64,000 nt of DNA from Alkaliphilus serpentinus (GTDB lineage Bacteria > Bacillota > Clostridia > Peptostreptococcales > Natronincolaceae): assembly GCF_009017255.1 (NCBI RefSeq), contig NZ_WBZB01000014.1, forward strand, positions 1 to 64,000, in the 5' to 3' direction. The position numbers were made by a program, and so were the translations under genes. The notes below the pieces were generated by a model. The model ran no database searches and was not told where the DNA came from. It saw only the letters and a program-made list of their open reading frames with translations. This document shows positions 9,080 through 18,240 of this stretch, piece after piece; position 1 is the first letter of the stretch, and each line of letters begins with the position of its first letter.

Positions 9080-10462
9080 TTAACTTCTAGCTCTATGGAT
9101 CATTCTAAGATAAGATTTTTCAAAGCCCATTTTTTCATATAGCTTTATGGCCCTATTGTTATCCCGTTCTACATGAAGTGATATATTACCATTGGATAGT
9201 TCTATTGCCTTATTAAGGAGCTGTGTAGCAATACCCCTACCCTTTATTGTACGCTTTGTTGCTATATAGGCCAGGTGATATGTAGGGATGAAATTATCAA
9301 AACCCGTATTTACAACAACAGTCATTCCAGCCAATTCATTATTATAGTAGGACATTAGCACAAATCCATCCTCAAAGGCCGATTGTAGGGCATCCTTAAT
9401 CTCATATTTAGGATCTGTATATTCCATTAGCCAATGGTCTAAGAGATCTACTATCTCATCTGTAGATAAATCTACCTCATTCCTTTCAACCTTTCTAACA
9501 TCCAAGTCTATACGTCCATCATTTAATACGATGACATGGGTTCCATTTGATAACAGACCCTTTTCTGCAGATTTCATAAAGCCCGCTATGGCATAACCAT
9601 TTTCGATGCTAAACTTAATGTTCTCTAGCTTTTTAAATTTATTGGTATAGGCTATTAGTTCCTCCTCACTAATACCGATAATTTTGCCGTTTGCATCATA
9701 TATAGAGTCTAGAGCATCTTGAGCAATGGAGCTGTTAAAATTCAGCAAATGTCTATTATATTTAGTTACCTTTACGTTTTTCTGATCCTCTATGGGTAAA
9801 ACTTTGTAGCTATCCTTTTTATAAGATTCGTAAATCATATTCCCTTCGTTTATGGTACAGCTATATAAAAGAGGGAGTCTTTTAATTTTTTGATTAATCC
9901 ACAATTGTCTAAAGCCCAATGCTAAGCCTGAGGTTGAGAAGCCATAGCTCATTAAAGAAAATACTGTGTCTATATCCCCTTTAAGCTGGCTTTGAATCTC
10001 TTCTGCTATGAAGGATAATGCAGTCATATTTAAAATATTATTCTCTATACCTAGGCTAGAATTATACCAGCCCTTCTCCTCACACAATTCTCTGGAATAA
10101 ACAACACAATCTGATGGAGTATCGCCATAGCTTATTACTTCAATATTATCCCTAACATATTCCTTATTTTTTAGCTCTTTACTATTGCTGGGAAAAACAA
10201 AAACACATTTAATATCATAAAACTGAGAGATTAAGGCCAAGGATTTTGCCAAAGGACCATGGGCCCCAACACATATGGTCTTCTTATTGATTGCAAGGGC
10301 ATCTTTAATTAATAGATGGGCCAATCTGTCTATTCTTTGGCCAGAAGGATTATTTCCCTCAAGCTTTATGTATATTTTGGATATTCCCAATTCCTTTTCA
10401 AGGCCCTCTGCCCTTACCATAGGGGTTTTGCCTACCCTGTTTATAATGGTTTCCTTATTCAT
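9080..10462 (-). CDS. Fold-type II PLP-like domain lacking the PLP lysine, fused to a GNAT acetyltransferase
   Basis: 460-residue fusion. Residues 1-310 follow the threonine/cysteine synthase fold: a GKTPMV start, KLEGNNPSG (33-41) and an Ala-His-Gly-Pro loop at 67-70. In active relatives the next motif is SG(S/N)xKDR with the Schiff-base Lys; here it reads SGQRIDR, so Ile44 replaces the Lys. The usual Gly-rich phosphate loop is SYGFSTSG (172-179). Residues from about 325 form a GNAT domain with the acetyl-CoA motif IKGRGIA. ATG at 10462 follows AAGGAGG; an upstream ATG would include that site. Lyase activity is unlikely; an amino-acid-binding pseudoenzyme coupled to acetylation is inferred. 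Confidence 0.7.
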   Translation of the reverse strand: MNKETIINRVGKTPMVRAEGLEKELGISKIYIKLEGNNPSGQRIDRLAHLLIKDALAINKKTICVGAHGPLAKSLALISQFYDIKCVFVFPSNSKELKNKEYVRDNIEVISYGDTPSDCVVYSRELCEEKGWYNSSLGIENNILNMTALSFIAEEIQSQLKGDIDTVFSLMSYGFSTSGLALGFRQLWINQKIKRLPLLYSCTINEGNMIYESYKKDSYKVLPIEDQKNVKVTKYNRHLLNFNSSIAQDALDSIYDANGKIIGISEEELIAYTNKFKKLENIKFSIENGYAIAGFMKSAEKGLLSNGTHVIVLNDGRIDLDVRKVERNEVDLSTDEIVDLLDHWLMEYTDPKYEIKDALQSAFEDGFVLMSYYNNELAGMTVVVNTGFDNFIPTYHLAYIATKRTIKGRGIATQLLNKAIELSNGNISLHVERDNNRAIKLYEKMGFEKSYLRMIHRARS

Positions 10463-10700
10463 TTGTACTTCCTCCTTAAAATGTATAATTACTTGCATAT
10501 CATATTTATATCCAATTATTTGGATATTATAGAGACGAATATCTATAATATCTTGATTTTATGGTAAAAGCCTTATACAGAAGAATTATTTACCTACAGG
10601 ACTCCATTAATTTTTGTCGAATCTATACATTATGTAAACTTTCCTTATTGGAAAAAATGATAGACATCTATTGCCACAACAGAATTAGAGGAGAATCATA

Positions 10701-11453
10701 ATGAGGAGAAGACAGCTACTAACTTTATTACAGGGTGGACAGCTTATCGTTTTTTATATAACCATTTCTTATATACTTCAATCAATGGTCCCATTCTTTA
10801 TTTTTCAATATATGGCCCTAATGCTTATATTTATTTTTGTAAAATCCATCAAGGGATTTGTATTATTGATAGCCTATACTTTTGTTATGGGCACCGGTTA
10901 TTTGCTTCTAGGATTTATAAAATCCTATGGAATACTCCTTCAAGGAGAAGCCATAATATTTCATCTTGCCTTTATCATAAATGCTTCATTAATTTATACA
11001 ACAACCTATATTGCTAAGGGGTTGGAGGAGGAGAACTTAATTCTAAGAAAAAAAGTGGATGAATTAGAGGATTATGTAGGTCCATCGAATTTATTAACAA
11101 AGCAGGAATTTGAGAATAGAAGTAGTTTAATAAGGAGTGCAATGGCTAGGCGGGGAGAAGAAGGATATCAAATTATCATCTCTGTAGAAAAGATGAGTCC
11201 CTATATACAAAAATCAACCTTCAACACATTAACCAACATAGCATTAGAGGTATTTAGAAGCCAATACGACCTAGTTGGAAAATGGGATGATGATACCTTT
11301 ATTTTGCTCCTCCAAAATACTGATGAGGAGGGAATGAGGATTGCTCTTAATAGATATTTATCAAAGATCAAGCTTAAAATGGATTTAGAAGAAGAAAACC
11401 TTATAATTAAAACCCAAGAAATTGGGTCAAAGGATAAGGGGATGGCCATATGA
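10701..11453 (+). CDS. Membrane protein with degenerate GGDEF domain
   Basis: 250-residue protein with about four transmembrane helices in residues 10-105, a short coiled-coil linker and a C-terminal GGDEF-like domain. The active-site signature is lost: it reads GKWDDDTF in place of RYGGDEF. An I-site RxxD is not cleanly aligned, because RSQYD has one extra residue. So diguanylate cyclase activity is not expected, and c-di-GMP binding is possible but unproven. Its ATGA overlaps the start of a processive glycosyltransferase gene. The pairing recalls PelD-like degenerate GGDEF regulators of exopolysaccharide synthases. RBS AGAGGAG precedes ATG. Confidence 0.72.
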   Translation: MRRRQLLTLLQGGQLIVFYITISYILQSMVPFFIFQYMALMLIFIFVKSIKGFVLLIAYTFVMGTGYLLLGFIKSYGILLQGEAIIFHLAFIINASLIYTTTYIAKGLEEENLILRKKVDELEDYVGPSNLLTKQEFENRSSLIRSAMARRGEEGYQIIISVEKMSPYIQKSTFNTLTNIALEVFRSQYDLVGKWDDDTFILLLQNTDEEGMRIALNRYLSKIKLKMDLEEENLIIKTQEIGSKDKGMAI

Positions 11454-12664
11454 GTTATATATTATTAGTCAACTCCATGGTTTTTTCAAAGATTATCCTC
11501 TATTATTCCGTACTAACTATCTGCGGATTGTACTATCGCACTAGAAAAAGAGTAGTTAAGCCTTTAGTCAATTATCCAAGGGTGGATGTATTAATACCAG
11601 CCCACAACGAAGGTAGGGTTATTCAGCATACCCTAGAGGCAATGGTGGAATTAGATTACCCCGGAGAATTGTATATTTATTTATTAAATGATCATTCTCA
11701 GGATGAAACAGAGGACATTGCAGAAGCCTTTGCAAGGACATACAAGAATCTACACCATATTAGGGTTCCAAAGGGAGAACCAAAGGGTAAATCAAGGGTT
11801 TTAAACTATGGCCTTAGCATATCCAATTCAGAATATTTCGTTGTGTACGACGCCGATAATCAGCCAGAGCCACAGTCCTTAAGGCTTTTAGTTGAAGCTG
11901 CTGTCAATACTCCTAAGGCCGGCGGAGCCGTTGGATATGTAAGGACTGTTAATGAAAATAAAAATCTCCTTACTCGAATGATCTCTTTAGAGTTTCAAAT
12001 TTTTCAACTGTTAATGCAATCGGGTAGATGGTTTTTGTTTAATACTGGTTCCTTAACGGGAACCAATATGCTGGTAAAACGCTCTACCCTAGCTGAGGTA
12101 GGGGATTATGATGTTTATGCACTGGCAGAGGATGCAGAGCTGACCTTAAGAATAACCAGTAGAGGACAGCTGCTTCCCATTGTACCAGAAGCAATTACCT
12201 GGGAACAGGAGCCTGAGGAGCTGGGGGTGCTTATTAAGCAACGGACAAGATGGCTACAGGGTAATTTATATCTCTTAGAAAAGATGTTTAGCTCCTTTGA
12301 GTATTATAAGGGAAAAATGCTGGTCCATACCCTACAACAAATTTTGGTGTATATTATTTTTCTTGTATTTTTAATGATTTCCCATGGATGGTTTATAGCA
12401 GGTCTATTGGGGATTATAAGTCCTAATATTCAACTACCATTTTTACTTATTTGGTATATGTCCTATCTAGTGTATACTTGTCAGGCCTTTAGTGCTCAGG
12501 TGGTGGAGGGGACGGCCTCACCAATAAATATGCTGGTGGGGTTTATTTCGTACTTTACCTATTGTCAGCTATTTATATTTCTCTTCTTTAGAAGCTTGTT
12601 CTATTATATTAAGGCAAGGAGAAGGAAGGAAGTTATAAAATGGGATAAAACCATTCGATTTTAG
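11450..12664 (+). CDS. Processive family 2 glycosyltransferase (membrane polysaccharide synthase)
   Basis: 404-residue GT2 enzyme with an N-terminal helix, cytosolic GT-A domain and about three C-terminal membrane helices. Catalytic motifs of BcsA/HAS/PgaC-type synthases are present: PAHNEG, DADNQPE (DxD region), EDAEL (ED of the acceptor site) and QRTRW (QxxRW). It should polymerise a nucleotide sugar and help extrude the chain. It overlaps the degenerate GGDEF gene by 4 bp, so the two probably act together in c-di-GMP- or effector-responsive exopolysaccharide production. The polymer cannot be named from sequence. Confidence 0.87.
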   Translation: MSYILLVNSMVFSKIILYYSVLTICGLYYRTRKRVVKPLVNYPRVDVLIPAHNEGRVIQHTLEAMVELDYPGELYIYLLNDHSQDETEDIAEAFARTYKNLHHIRVPKGEPKGKSRVLNYGLSISNSEYFVVYDADNQPEPQSLRLLVEAAVNTPKAGGAVGYVRTVNENKNLLTRMISLEFQIFQLLMQSGRWFLFNTGSLTGTNMLVKRSTLAEVGDYDVYALAEDAELTLRITSRGQLLPIVPEAITWEQEPEELGVLIKQRTRWLQGNLYLLEKMFSSFEYYKGKMLVHTLQQILVYIIFLVFLMISHGWFIAGLLGIISPNIQLPFLLIWYMSYLVYTCQAFSAQVVEGTASPINMLVGFISYFTYCQLFIFLFFRSLFYYIKARRRKEVIKWDKTIRF

Positions 12665-12675
12665 ATTAAAGAAGA

Positions 12676-12720
12676 GGGCAGGTATTATGAGTTTTCATCA
12701 TTATACCTGCCCTTTGTTTT
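12676..12720. terminator. Bidirectional terminator
   Basis: Stem GGGCAGGTAT / ATACCTGCCC with an inner ATGA/TCAT pairing, followed by a T-rich run. It lies between the convergent glycosyltransferase and ABC-F genes. Confidence 0.85.
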
Positions 12721-12725
12721 GGGTT

Positions 12726-14315
12726 TTACCCCTTTATAGATTCCAAATACTCATCGTAGGTAATGCTTAAATCTGTCATACCTGTTGGGGTAATCTCAAT
12801 AATCCTATTGGCTATTGTTTGAATAAACTGATGGTCATGGGAGGTGAAAAGAACATTACTTTTATAATCCCTAATGCCATTGTTTAATGCCGTAATAGAT
12901 TCTAGGTCAAGATGGTTGGTGGGTTGGTCCAAAATGAGAACATTGGCGCTAGATAGCATCATTTTAGATAGCATACACCGAACCCTTTCACCTCCAGATA
13001 ATACCTTCACATGCTTTAAGGCCTCTTCTCCTGAAAAAAGCATCTTACCTAAGAAGCCCCGAATATAGGTCTCAGATTTTTCTTCCGAGAACTGTCGTAA
13101 CCAATCTACTAAACTAAGATTAACATCGTTAAAGTATTGGGAATTGTCCTTTGGGAAATAAGCCTTTGTTATGGTTACTCCCCATTTATAATATCCAGCA
13201 TCGGCCTCCAGCTCTCCAGTTAAAATCTTAAATAGGGTTGAATTGATTAATTCGTTGGAGCCTATAAAGGCAATTTTATCTCCCTTATTAACGGTAAAGC
13301 TTACATTATCAAAGATCTTTTCTCCGTCAATTGATTTGGTTAGACCCTCCACCATTAATATATCGTTACCAACCTCTCGCTCTGGCTTAAAGCCCACATA
13401 GGGGTATCGACGGTTTGATGGCTGAATATCATCCAGACTAATTTTCTCTAGGATTTTCTTTCTGGAGGTAGCCTGCTTCGATTTAGATGCATTGGCACTA
13501 AAGCGAGCTATAAACTCCTGTAGCTGCTTTACTTTCTCTTCTTTTTTTCTATTTTGGTCCTTCATCATTTGAAGGGCCAATTGGCTGGATTCATACCAGA
13601 AGTCGTAGTTTCCTGCAAATAGCTTAATCTTTCCAAAATCCACATCCGCCATATGGGTACAAACCTTATTTAAGAAGTGTCTATCATGGGATACAACAAT
13701 TACAGTACCATCAAAATTAATTAGAAATTCCTCCAACCAGCTGATGGACTTTATATCCAAATGGTTGGTGGGCTCATCTAAAATTAATATCCCTGGTTTA
13801 CCAAATAATGCCTGGGCTAGTAATACCTTCACCTTTTCTGAACCTTGCAGTTCCGACATTTTTTTATAGTGGAGATCGGTATCAATGCCTAAGCCCTGTA
13901 GCAATGAAGAAGCATCAGATTCTGCCTCCCAACCATCCAGCTCGGCAAACTCTGCCTCCAACTCTGCGGCCCTCATGCCATCCTCGTCTGAAAAATCAGC
14001 CTTTCCATATAGGGCATCCTTTTCTTTAATAATTTGGTTGAGTTTCGGGTTACCCATAATAACTGTTTCCAGAACCTCTACACCGTCATATTGATAATGG
14101 TCCTGCTTTAAAACCGATACCCTAACTCCCGAGGTTATATGAACATCCCCAGTATTTGCTTCGATTTCACCAGACAATATCTTAAGAAAAGTACTTTTTC
14201 CAGCACCATTGGCTCCAATCACACCATAGCAATTGCCAGGGGTAAACTTTAAATGAACATCTTCAAAGAGCTTTCGCTCTCCATATCTTAAGCTTAAATT
14301 TGTAACATTTATCAC
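12726..14315 (-). CDS. ABC-F family ATPase (YbiT-like)
   Basis: Cytosolic protein of 529 residues with two ABC domains and no membrane segment, as in translation-factor ABC-F proteins. The first domain has Walker A GANGAGKST, signature LQGSEKVKVLLAQA and Walker B ILILDEPTNHLD. A charged linker (about 230-300) follows. The second domain has an eroded Walker A (GSNELINST), signature LSGGERVR and a Walker B in which Glu is replaced (LILDQPTNHLD). GTG at 14315 follows GAGGAAGG at good spacing; the longer frame upstream has a non-homologous N-terminus. The substituted second site fits YbiT-like members. Ribosome rescue or regulation is inferred. Confidence 0.85.
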   Translation of the reverse strand: MINVTNLSLRYGERKLFEDVHLKFTPGNCYGVIGANGAGKSTFLKILSGEIEANTGDVHITSGVRVSVLKQDHYQYDGVEVLETVIMGNPKLNQIIKEKDALYGKADFSDEDGMRAAELEAEFAELDGWEAESDASSLLQGLGIDTDLHYKKMSELQGSEKVKVLLAQALFGKPGILILDEPTNHLDIKSISWLEEFLINFDGTVIVVSHDRHFLNKVCTHMADVDFGKIKLFAGNYDFWYESSQLALQMMKDQNRKKEEKVKQLQEFIARFSANASKSKQATSRKKILEKISLDDIQPSNRRYPYVGFKPEREVGNDILMVEGLTKSIDGEKIFDNVSFTVNKGDKIAFIGSNELINSTLFKILTGELEADAGYYKWGVTITKAYFPKDNSQYFNDVNLSLVDWLRQFSEEKSETYIRGFLGKMLFSGEEALKHVKVLSGGERVRCMLSKMMLSSANVLILDQPTNHLDLESITALNNGIRDYKSNVLFTSHDHQFIQTIANRIIEITPTGMTDLSITYDEYLESIKG

Positions 14316-14657
14316 GCCATTACCTTCCTCTACTAAAAATTCAAAAGACTGAGCCATTATATCATATATGAAAGAAATTTTCATCCAAAGAATTATTATG
14401 GGAAATTTCAAAAAAACTATCAGTAAGTTCGACATTAGCCAATAGCATAAAGGCAGCTAGAGGATTGTGGGGATAGTACCAATTGAACAATATTCCTCAG
14501 TAAGATTCAATCAGTTTACTAAGGTTTTGCATTTAAAATTAGGTATACAGCCTTCTAAAGCCATATAAAATAGTAACCTCATTCTATTTACAAGGTGTTA
14601 TTTTATATTTTGGTACAAATTTTTATTAAAATAGGTTGATAAATAACGAATACAGGT

Positions 14658-14686
14658 TGTAAGAATAAACCATAATTGCTATAATT
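14658..14686 (+). promoter_or_regulatory. Sigma-A-type promoter for the BTAD regulator
   Basis: TTGTAA, 17-bp spacer, TATAAT, about 60 bp before the BTAD regulator start. The rest of the 430-bp divergent gap (14316-14746) is AT-rich and I see no other element in it. Confidence 0.6.
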
Positions 14687-14746
14687 AAATCAAATTAGGA
14701 CTTTTATCCTATAGCTTTGCAATATTGCTGTTTAGGAGGGTGCAAA

Positions 14747-15979
14747 ATGGTACATACAAGTACATCTATTCAAAAATTAGATGAAATTGAGAGCTCTCAA
14801 TTAATAGTATATACCCTTGGTAGATTTGAAGTAAATAGAGGTCATAATAAGCTATACCAATCCTCTAGTAGATCTAGAAAGCCATGGGACTTATTTAAAT
14901 ATATGGTTACAAACAAAAACAAAAATCTTTCTTTAGAAAAAATCTTTGATAATGTATTTATGGATGAGAATTATAATAATCCTCGCAATGTATTGAAGAA
15001 CTCAGTGTATCGTCTTAGAAAACTACTGGAAGCAAAGGATAGCTTTAAATATAATTACATAATATTTAGCAACGAGTGTTATAGGCTTGATAGTAGTAAT
15101 ATTTGGATTGATGTAGATTGCTTCGAAAAGCTCATAGAAAATGCAGAACTGTTGAAGGATGTTAACCCCCAGGAGGCTATTTTGCTATACAAAGAAGCAA
15201 TAGAATTATATACAGGAGATTATTTAAATGATAATAGCAATATGGATTGGGTTATACCTAGCAGAAGCTACTATAGAAGGCTTTATCTACAATGCTGCTT
15301 AGAGTTAACTCAACTATTCGATAATGAAAAGAAATATGATGAAATTTTAAAGGTTTGTGATCAGTTTATGAAGATAGAACCCTATGAAGAAGAAATCCAT
15401 ATCTGCTTTATGGGGGCTTTGATGATGAAGGGTCAAAATAAGGAGGCCCTTAAACACTATGAATATTGTACCAGTATCTTTTACAAGGTATTTGGGATTA
15501 AACCGTCAATAAAAATGAAGCGTCTTTATGAAAGTATGAAAAAGGATTACAATGGCCAGCACCTCTTAGCAATAAAAGCAAGCCTTTCTAGTTATAGCAA
15601 ATGGTCAGGAGCTTTTTTCTGCGAGCCCCGGGTTTTTAAATCTATAATACAGCTAGAAAATAGAAAAAATGAAAGAAGTGGTGATGAAATCTATTTAGGG
15701 AGTATTATATTAAGAATCCATCAGTTCACCGATAGTAAGTATATACTTCAAATAATTGATTCTGTTAAGAAAATTATTGAAAATGATTTACGAAAGGGTG
15801 ATGCCTATACCCAATGGGCAGATAATGAATTTTTAATAATGTTTGATGGTTTAAGAAGCCAACAGATAGATAAAGCTCTAAGGCGTGTTGTTAACCATAT
15901 CGAAAGAGTTTTAAAGCTTGAGGGCATCAGAGTACATATAAAATTACTTTCACCAGAAGAATATAGGCATCTAGTATAA
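14747..15979 (+). CDS. BTAD/SARP-type transcriptional regulator with C-terminal degenerate GGDEF domain
   Basis: 410-residue regulator. Residues about 18-118 form an OmpR-like winged helix that opens with YTLGRFEV. Residues about 123-265 are a TPR-rich bacterial transcriptional activation domain. The C-terminal part (about 312-405) reads as a degenerate GGDEF domain: RKGD (349-352) sits at the inhibitory-site RxxD position, five residues before ADNEF (358-362), which replaces GGDEF. Such domains often bind c-di-GMP without making it. ATG at 14747 follows GGAGGG. It precedes, in the same direction, an operon containing two c-di-GMP riboswitches, and is therefore the likely c-di-GMP-responsive activator of that operon (inference). 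Confidence 0.75.
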   Translation: MVHTSTSIQKLDEIESSQLIVYTLGRFEVNRGHNKLYQSSSRSRKPWDLFKYMVTNKNKNLSLEKIFDNVFMDENYNNPRNVLKNSVYRLRKLLEAKDSFKYNYIIFSNECYRLDSSNIWIDVDCFEKLIENAELLKDVNPQEAILLYKEAIELYTGDYLNDNSNMDWVIPSRSYYRRLYLQCCLELTQLFDNEKKYDEILKVCDQFMKIEPYEEEIHICFMGALMMKGQNKEALKHYEYCTSIFYKVFGIKPSIKMKRLYESMKKDYNGQHLLAIKASLSSYSKWSGAFFCEPRVFKSIIQLENRKNERSGDEIYLGSIILRIHQFTDSKYILQIIDSVKKIIENDLRKGDAYTQWADNEFLIMFDGLRSQQIDKALRRVVNHIERVLKLEGIRVHIKLLSPEEYRHLV

Positions 15980-16011
15980 AGAGAAAAGTATAAAAATGAA
16001 AAAAACCATCG

Positions 16012-16045
16012 AAAAACTGTACAATTTGGTACAGTTTTTTATTTT
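16012..16045 (+). terminator. Intrinsic terminator after the BTAD regulator
   Basis: AAAACTGTAC / GTACAGTTTT stem followed by TTATTTTT. It separates the regulator from the fibre operon, which therefore needs its own promoter within 16046-16199. Confidence 0.88.
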
Positions 16046-16199
16046 TCATAAACATTGTGACTGGTTTATGACTGATATAAGACTAAGGGGTGACCGAAGA
16101 AGCTTATATTGTTAATAAGAGACTTTTAGTATAAATATCATATACAACCAATAATTAACAGTAAATGGATGGCTAAATGGCAGAGAGAGGGAGATGTCT

Positions 16200-17567
16200 A
16201 TGAGTGGTATTAATGAAAATCGTAATACTGAAAAAAATAATTTAAAGAAACTAGCATTGGTTGGTGTTAAACCCCTTTCAATTACAGTGTTAGTACTATC
16301 CTTTTCTGTATACTCTTTAGGCATACCAAAAACACAAGCTTATTTTGTGCAGGAGATTAAAAATATTAGAGCTGCCATTTTTAATATTACCGACAGCACA
16401 GAGATTATTTCAGGAAGTATCAATTTTCAAGATCATAATGCTCAATTAACGGAATTTAATGTATTTAGCTCCCATGTTGAAGAAGTCCAAAGGGAGAGAG
16501 TAGTTGGGTATTTGCTTCTCCCAGATGGTTTTAATATAAAAGACATTAATTTAGACACTTTACAGCTTAAATTAGATAGTAATGACATTAAAATCAATTC
16601 TGTAGATTATATAGGTGGTCAGCTTGTAGTTGTATTAGATAAAGATTATTTATTAAACACCTTAGGCCATGGCAATTATCCTATAACATTGGAGGGTTTA
16701 TTTAACAATGGATATTATCAGCTTAATGCTACAGGTACTCTTGAAGTTATAGACGAAGAATATTTAAAGCTTTTGGCTCGCTTAGAAGACCTAACTGAAG
16801 GAATTATTGAAGGCTTTAATAAGGCGGAAAATTTCCAAGGAATAGGCTTAGAAGAATTAGAAGAATTGGAAGCTAAGATAATGGAATATAATTCACTATC
16901 TGAAGCAGCTAATGAAGAATGGCTTGAAATGATTGAAGAGATAAAGGAAAGATATAATACCTATCTAGAGAATCTTAAGACTGCTGAAATGATAAATGCC
17001 GCTTATGAAGCATTGGATACGGCAATGGTAGCTAGAACTGATGAAGCAATTAATGATGCAATGGCATTAATAACAGCATTACCAGAGGGAAAAGAAAAAG
17101 AGCAATTAGCAAATGCAATTAATATTCTTATACAGGAGATTGCTGTCGAGGGTGAAGCACCAATAGAAGGCGAAGAACCTCCAGAAGAAGGTGAAGAGCC
17201 TCCAGAAGAAGGTGAAGAGCCCCCAGTAGAAGGCGAAGAGCCCCCAGAAGAAGGTGAAGAGCCTCCAGTAGAAGGTGAAGAGCCTCCAGTAGAAGGTGAA
17301 GAGCCCTCAGTAGAAAGTGAAGAGCCCTCAGTAGAAGGTGAAGAGCCCTCAGTAGAAGGTGAAGAGCCTCCAGTAGAGGGTGAGGAACCAACAGAGGGTG
17401 AAGACCCAGCGGATGGTGAATATCCTCCAGTAGAGGGTGAAGACCCAGTAGATGGTCAGGACCCACTAGCAGATGGTGAAGGAGAAAATACAAATCCTGT
17501 AATTAAAGATGAGGAAGAAAATTCCCTTGAAGATGGAGAGGTTACTGGTGGAGATGATACCAACTAG
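16200..17567 (+). CDS. SipW-type exported surface protein with acidic GEEPP repeat tail
   Basis: 455-residue secreted protein. Residues about 28-50 form a hydrophobic signal segment ending KTQAYF, the style of SipW-cleaved precursors. A beta-rich N-terminal domain (about 60-185) follows, then a helical region (about 190-310) with LEDLTEGIIEGF and similar stretches. From about 315 come at least ten near-identical heptads of the type GEEPP(E/V)E that decay into GEDP-type units near the C-terminus. No membrane anchor or sorting motif ends the protein. ATG at 16200 is best spaced from GAGGGAG. It starts the sipW/TasA-like operon and is probably its matrix or spacer component (inference). Confidence 0.75.
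   Translation: MSGINENRNTEKNNLKKLALVGVKPLSITVLVLSFSVYSLGIPKTQAYFVQEIKNIRAAIFNITDSTEIISGSINFQDHNAQLTEFNVFSSHVEEVQRERVVGYLLLPDGFNIKDINLDTLQLKLDSNDIKINSVDYIGGQLVVVLDKDYLLNTLGHGNYPITLEGLFNNGYYQLNATGTLEVIDEEYLKLLARLEDLTEGIIEGFNKAENFQGIGLEELEELEAKIMEYNSLSEAANEEWLEMIEEIKERYNTYLENLKTAEMINAAYEALDTAMVARTDEAINDAMALITALPEGKEKEQLANAINILIQEIAVEGEAPIEGEEPPEEGEEPPEEGEEPPVEGEEPPEEGEEPPVEGEEPPVEGEEPSVESEEPSVEGEEPSVEGEEPPVEGEEPTEGEDPADGEYPPVEGEDPVDGQDPLADGEGENTNPVIKDEEENSLEDGEVTGGDDTN
17161..17475 (+). repeat. In-frame 21-bp tandem repeat (GEEPPxE heptads)
   Basis: DNA repeats in 21-bp units close to GAAGGTGAAGAGCCTCCAGTA and encodes an extended Pro/Glu-rich stalk. Units are very similar from 17161 to about 17395 and then diverge, as expected for a tract that expands and contracts by slippage or recombination. 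Confidence 0.9.
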
Positions 17568-17616
17568 AATGAAGACTATATTGACGGATTAGCTATACAC
17601 AAAGGAGATGATGATA

Positions 17617-18201
17617 ATGGAAAACCATTCTACTGAGCTTCAAGGAGAAAATAAGGTTAGTAGTGGAACACAAAAGCTAAAGAATATTTCATCCAATATA
17701 TTAATTGGGTTATTGGCAGTAATTATAATTAGTATGCTATTCTTATTATTTCAGAGCCGTAGGACAGCTGGACCGCCAAGTATTGCAGGCCACCAGATGT
17801 ATATTGTTCTAAGTGGTAGTATGAGCCCAACTTTCAAAACCGGTAGTGTAATATTTGTTAAGGAAACAGATCCTACGGAAATAAAAGCAGAGGATGTTAT
17901 TACCTATACGGGTCATGATGGTGGTGGAATAACTACCCATAGAGTAGTGGAGGTTATTAATGAAGGCCCTCTTAAATTTAAAACAAGGGGAGATGCCAAC
18001 AATATGGATGATCCATTGCCCGTTCCAGCACAAAATGTAATGGGAGTGGTGAAGCTTTCAATCCCCTTAATCGGATACCTTTTTTCCTTTGCTAGATCAA
18101 AGGAGGGCTTTTTAATATTATTGATTGTCCCAGGAGTAATACTTATAATATCTCAGGCTAAAACTCTGATTAAGCATATAAAGGAAGCAAAAGCAGAGTA
18201 A
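17617..18201 (+). CDS. sipW: Signal peptidase I, SipW (ER/archaeal type)
   Basis: About 194 residues with an N-terminal membrane anchor (around 30-50) and a C-terminal one (around 153-175). The catalytic Ser lies in VLSGSMSPT and the general base is His in THRVVEV, replacing the Lys of typical bacterial enzymes; this marks the SipW/SEC11 class. The DD of MDDPLPV completes the motif set. SipW processes TasA/camelysin precursors, and four such precursors surround it. ATG at 17617 gives the best spacing from AAAGGAG; two other in-frame ATGs lie 6 and 9 bp upstream. Confidence 0.92.
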   Translation: MENHSTELQGENKVSSGTQKLKNISSNILIGLLAVIIISMLFLLFQSRRTAGPPSIAGHQMYIVLSGSMSPTFKTGSVIFVKETDPTEIKAEDVITYTGHDGGGITTHRVVEVINEGPLKFKTRGDANNMDDPLPVPAQNVMGVVKLSIPLIGYLFSFARSKEGFLILLIVPGVILIISQAKTLIKHIKEAKAE

Positions 18202-18240
18202 AGCTTAAGGTTTAGATCTAAATTGGTGGAGGTGAAGTCC

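Noticed and set aside
10275-10567. Two open plus-strand frames over the start of the PLP-like/GNAT gene
   Set aside because: No ribosome binding site and no family resemblance; they are antisense to a convincing minus-strand gene.
16046-16199. A third c-di-GMP riboswitch ahead of the first fibre gene
   Set aside because: No GGCAAA...GACGCAAAGC core is present in this leader.
17128-17493. 121-codon Leu/His-rich open frame on the minus strand
   Set aside because: It is the shadow of the GEEPP repeat DNA on the plus strand: highly repetitive, no ribosome binding site, implausible composition.
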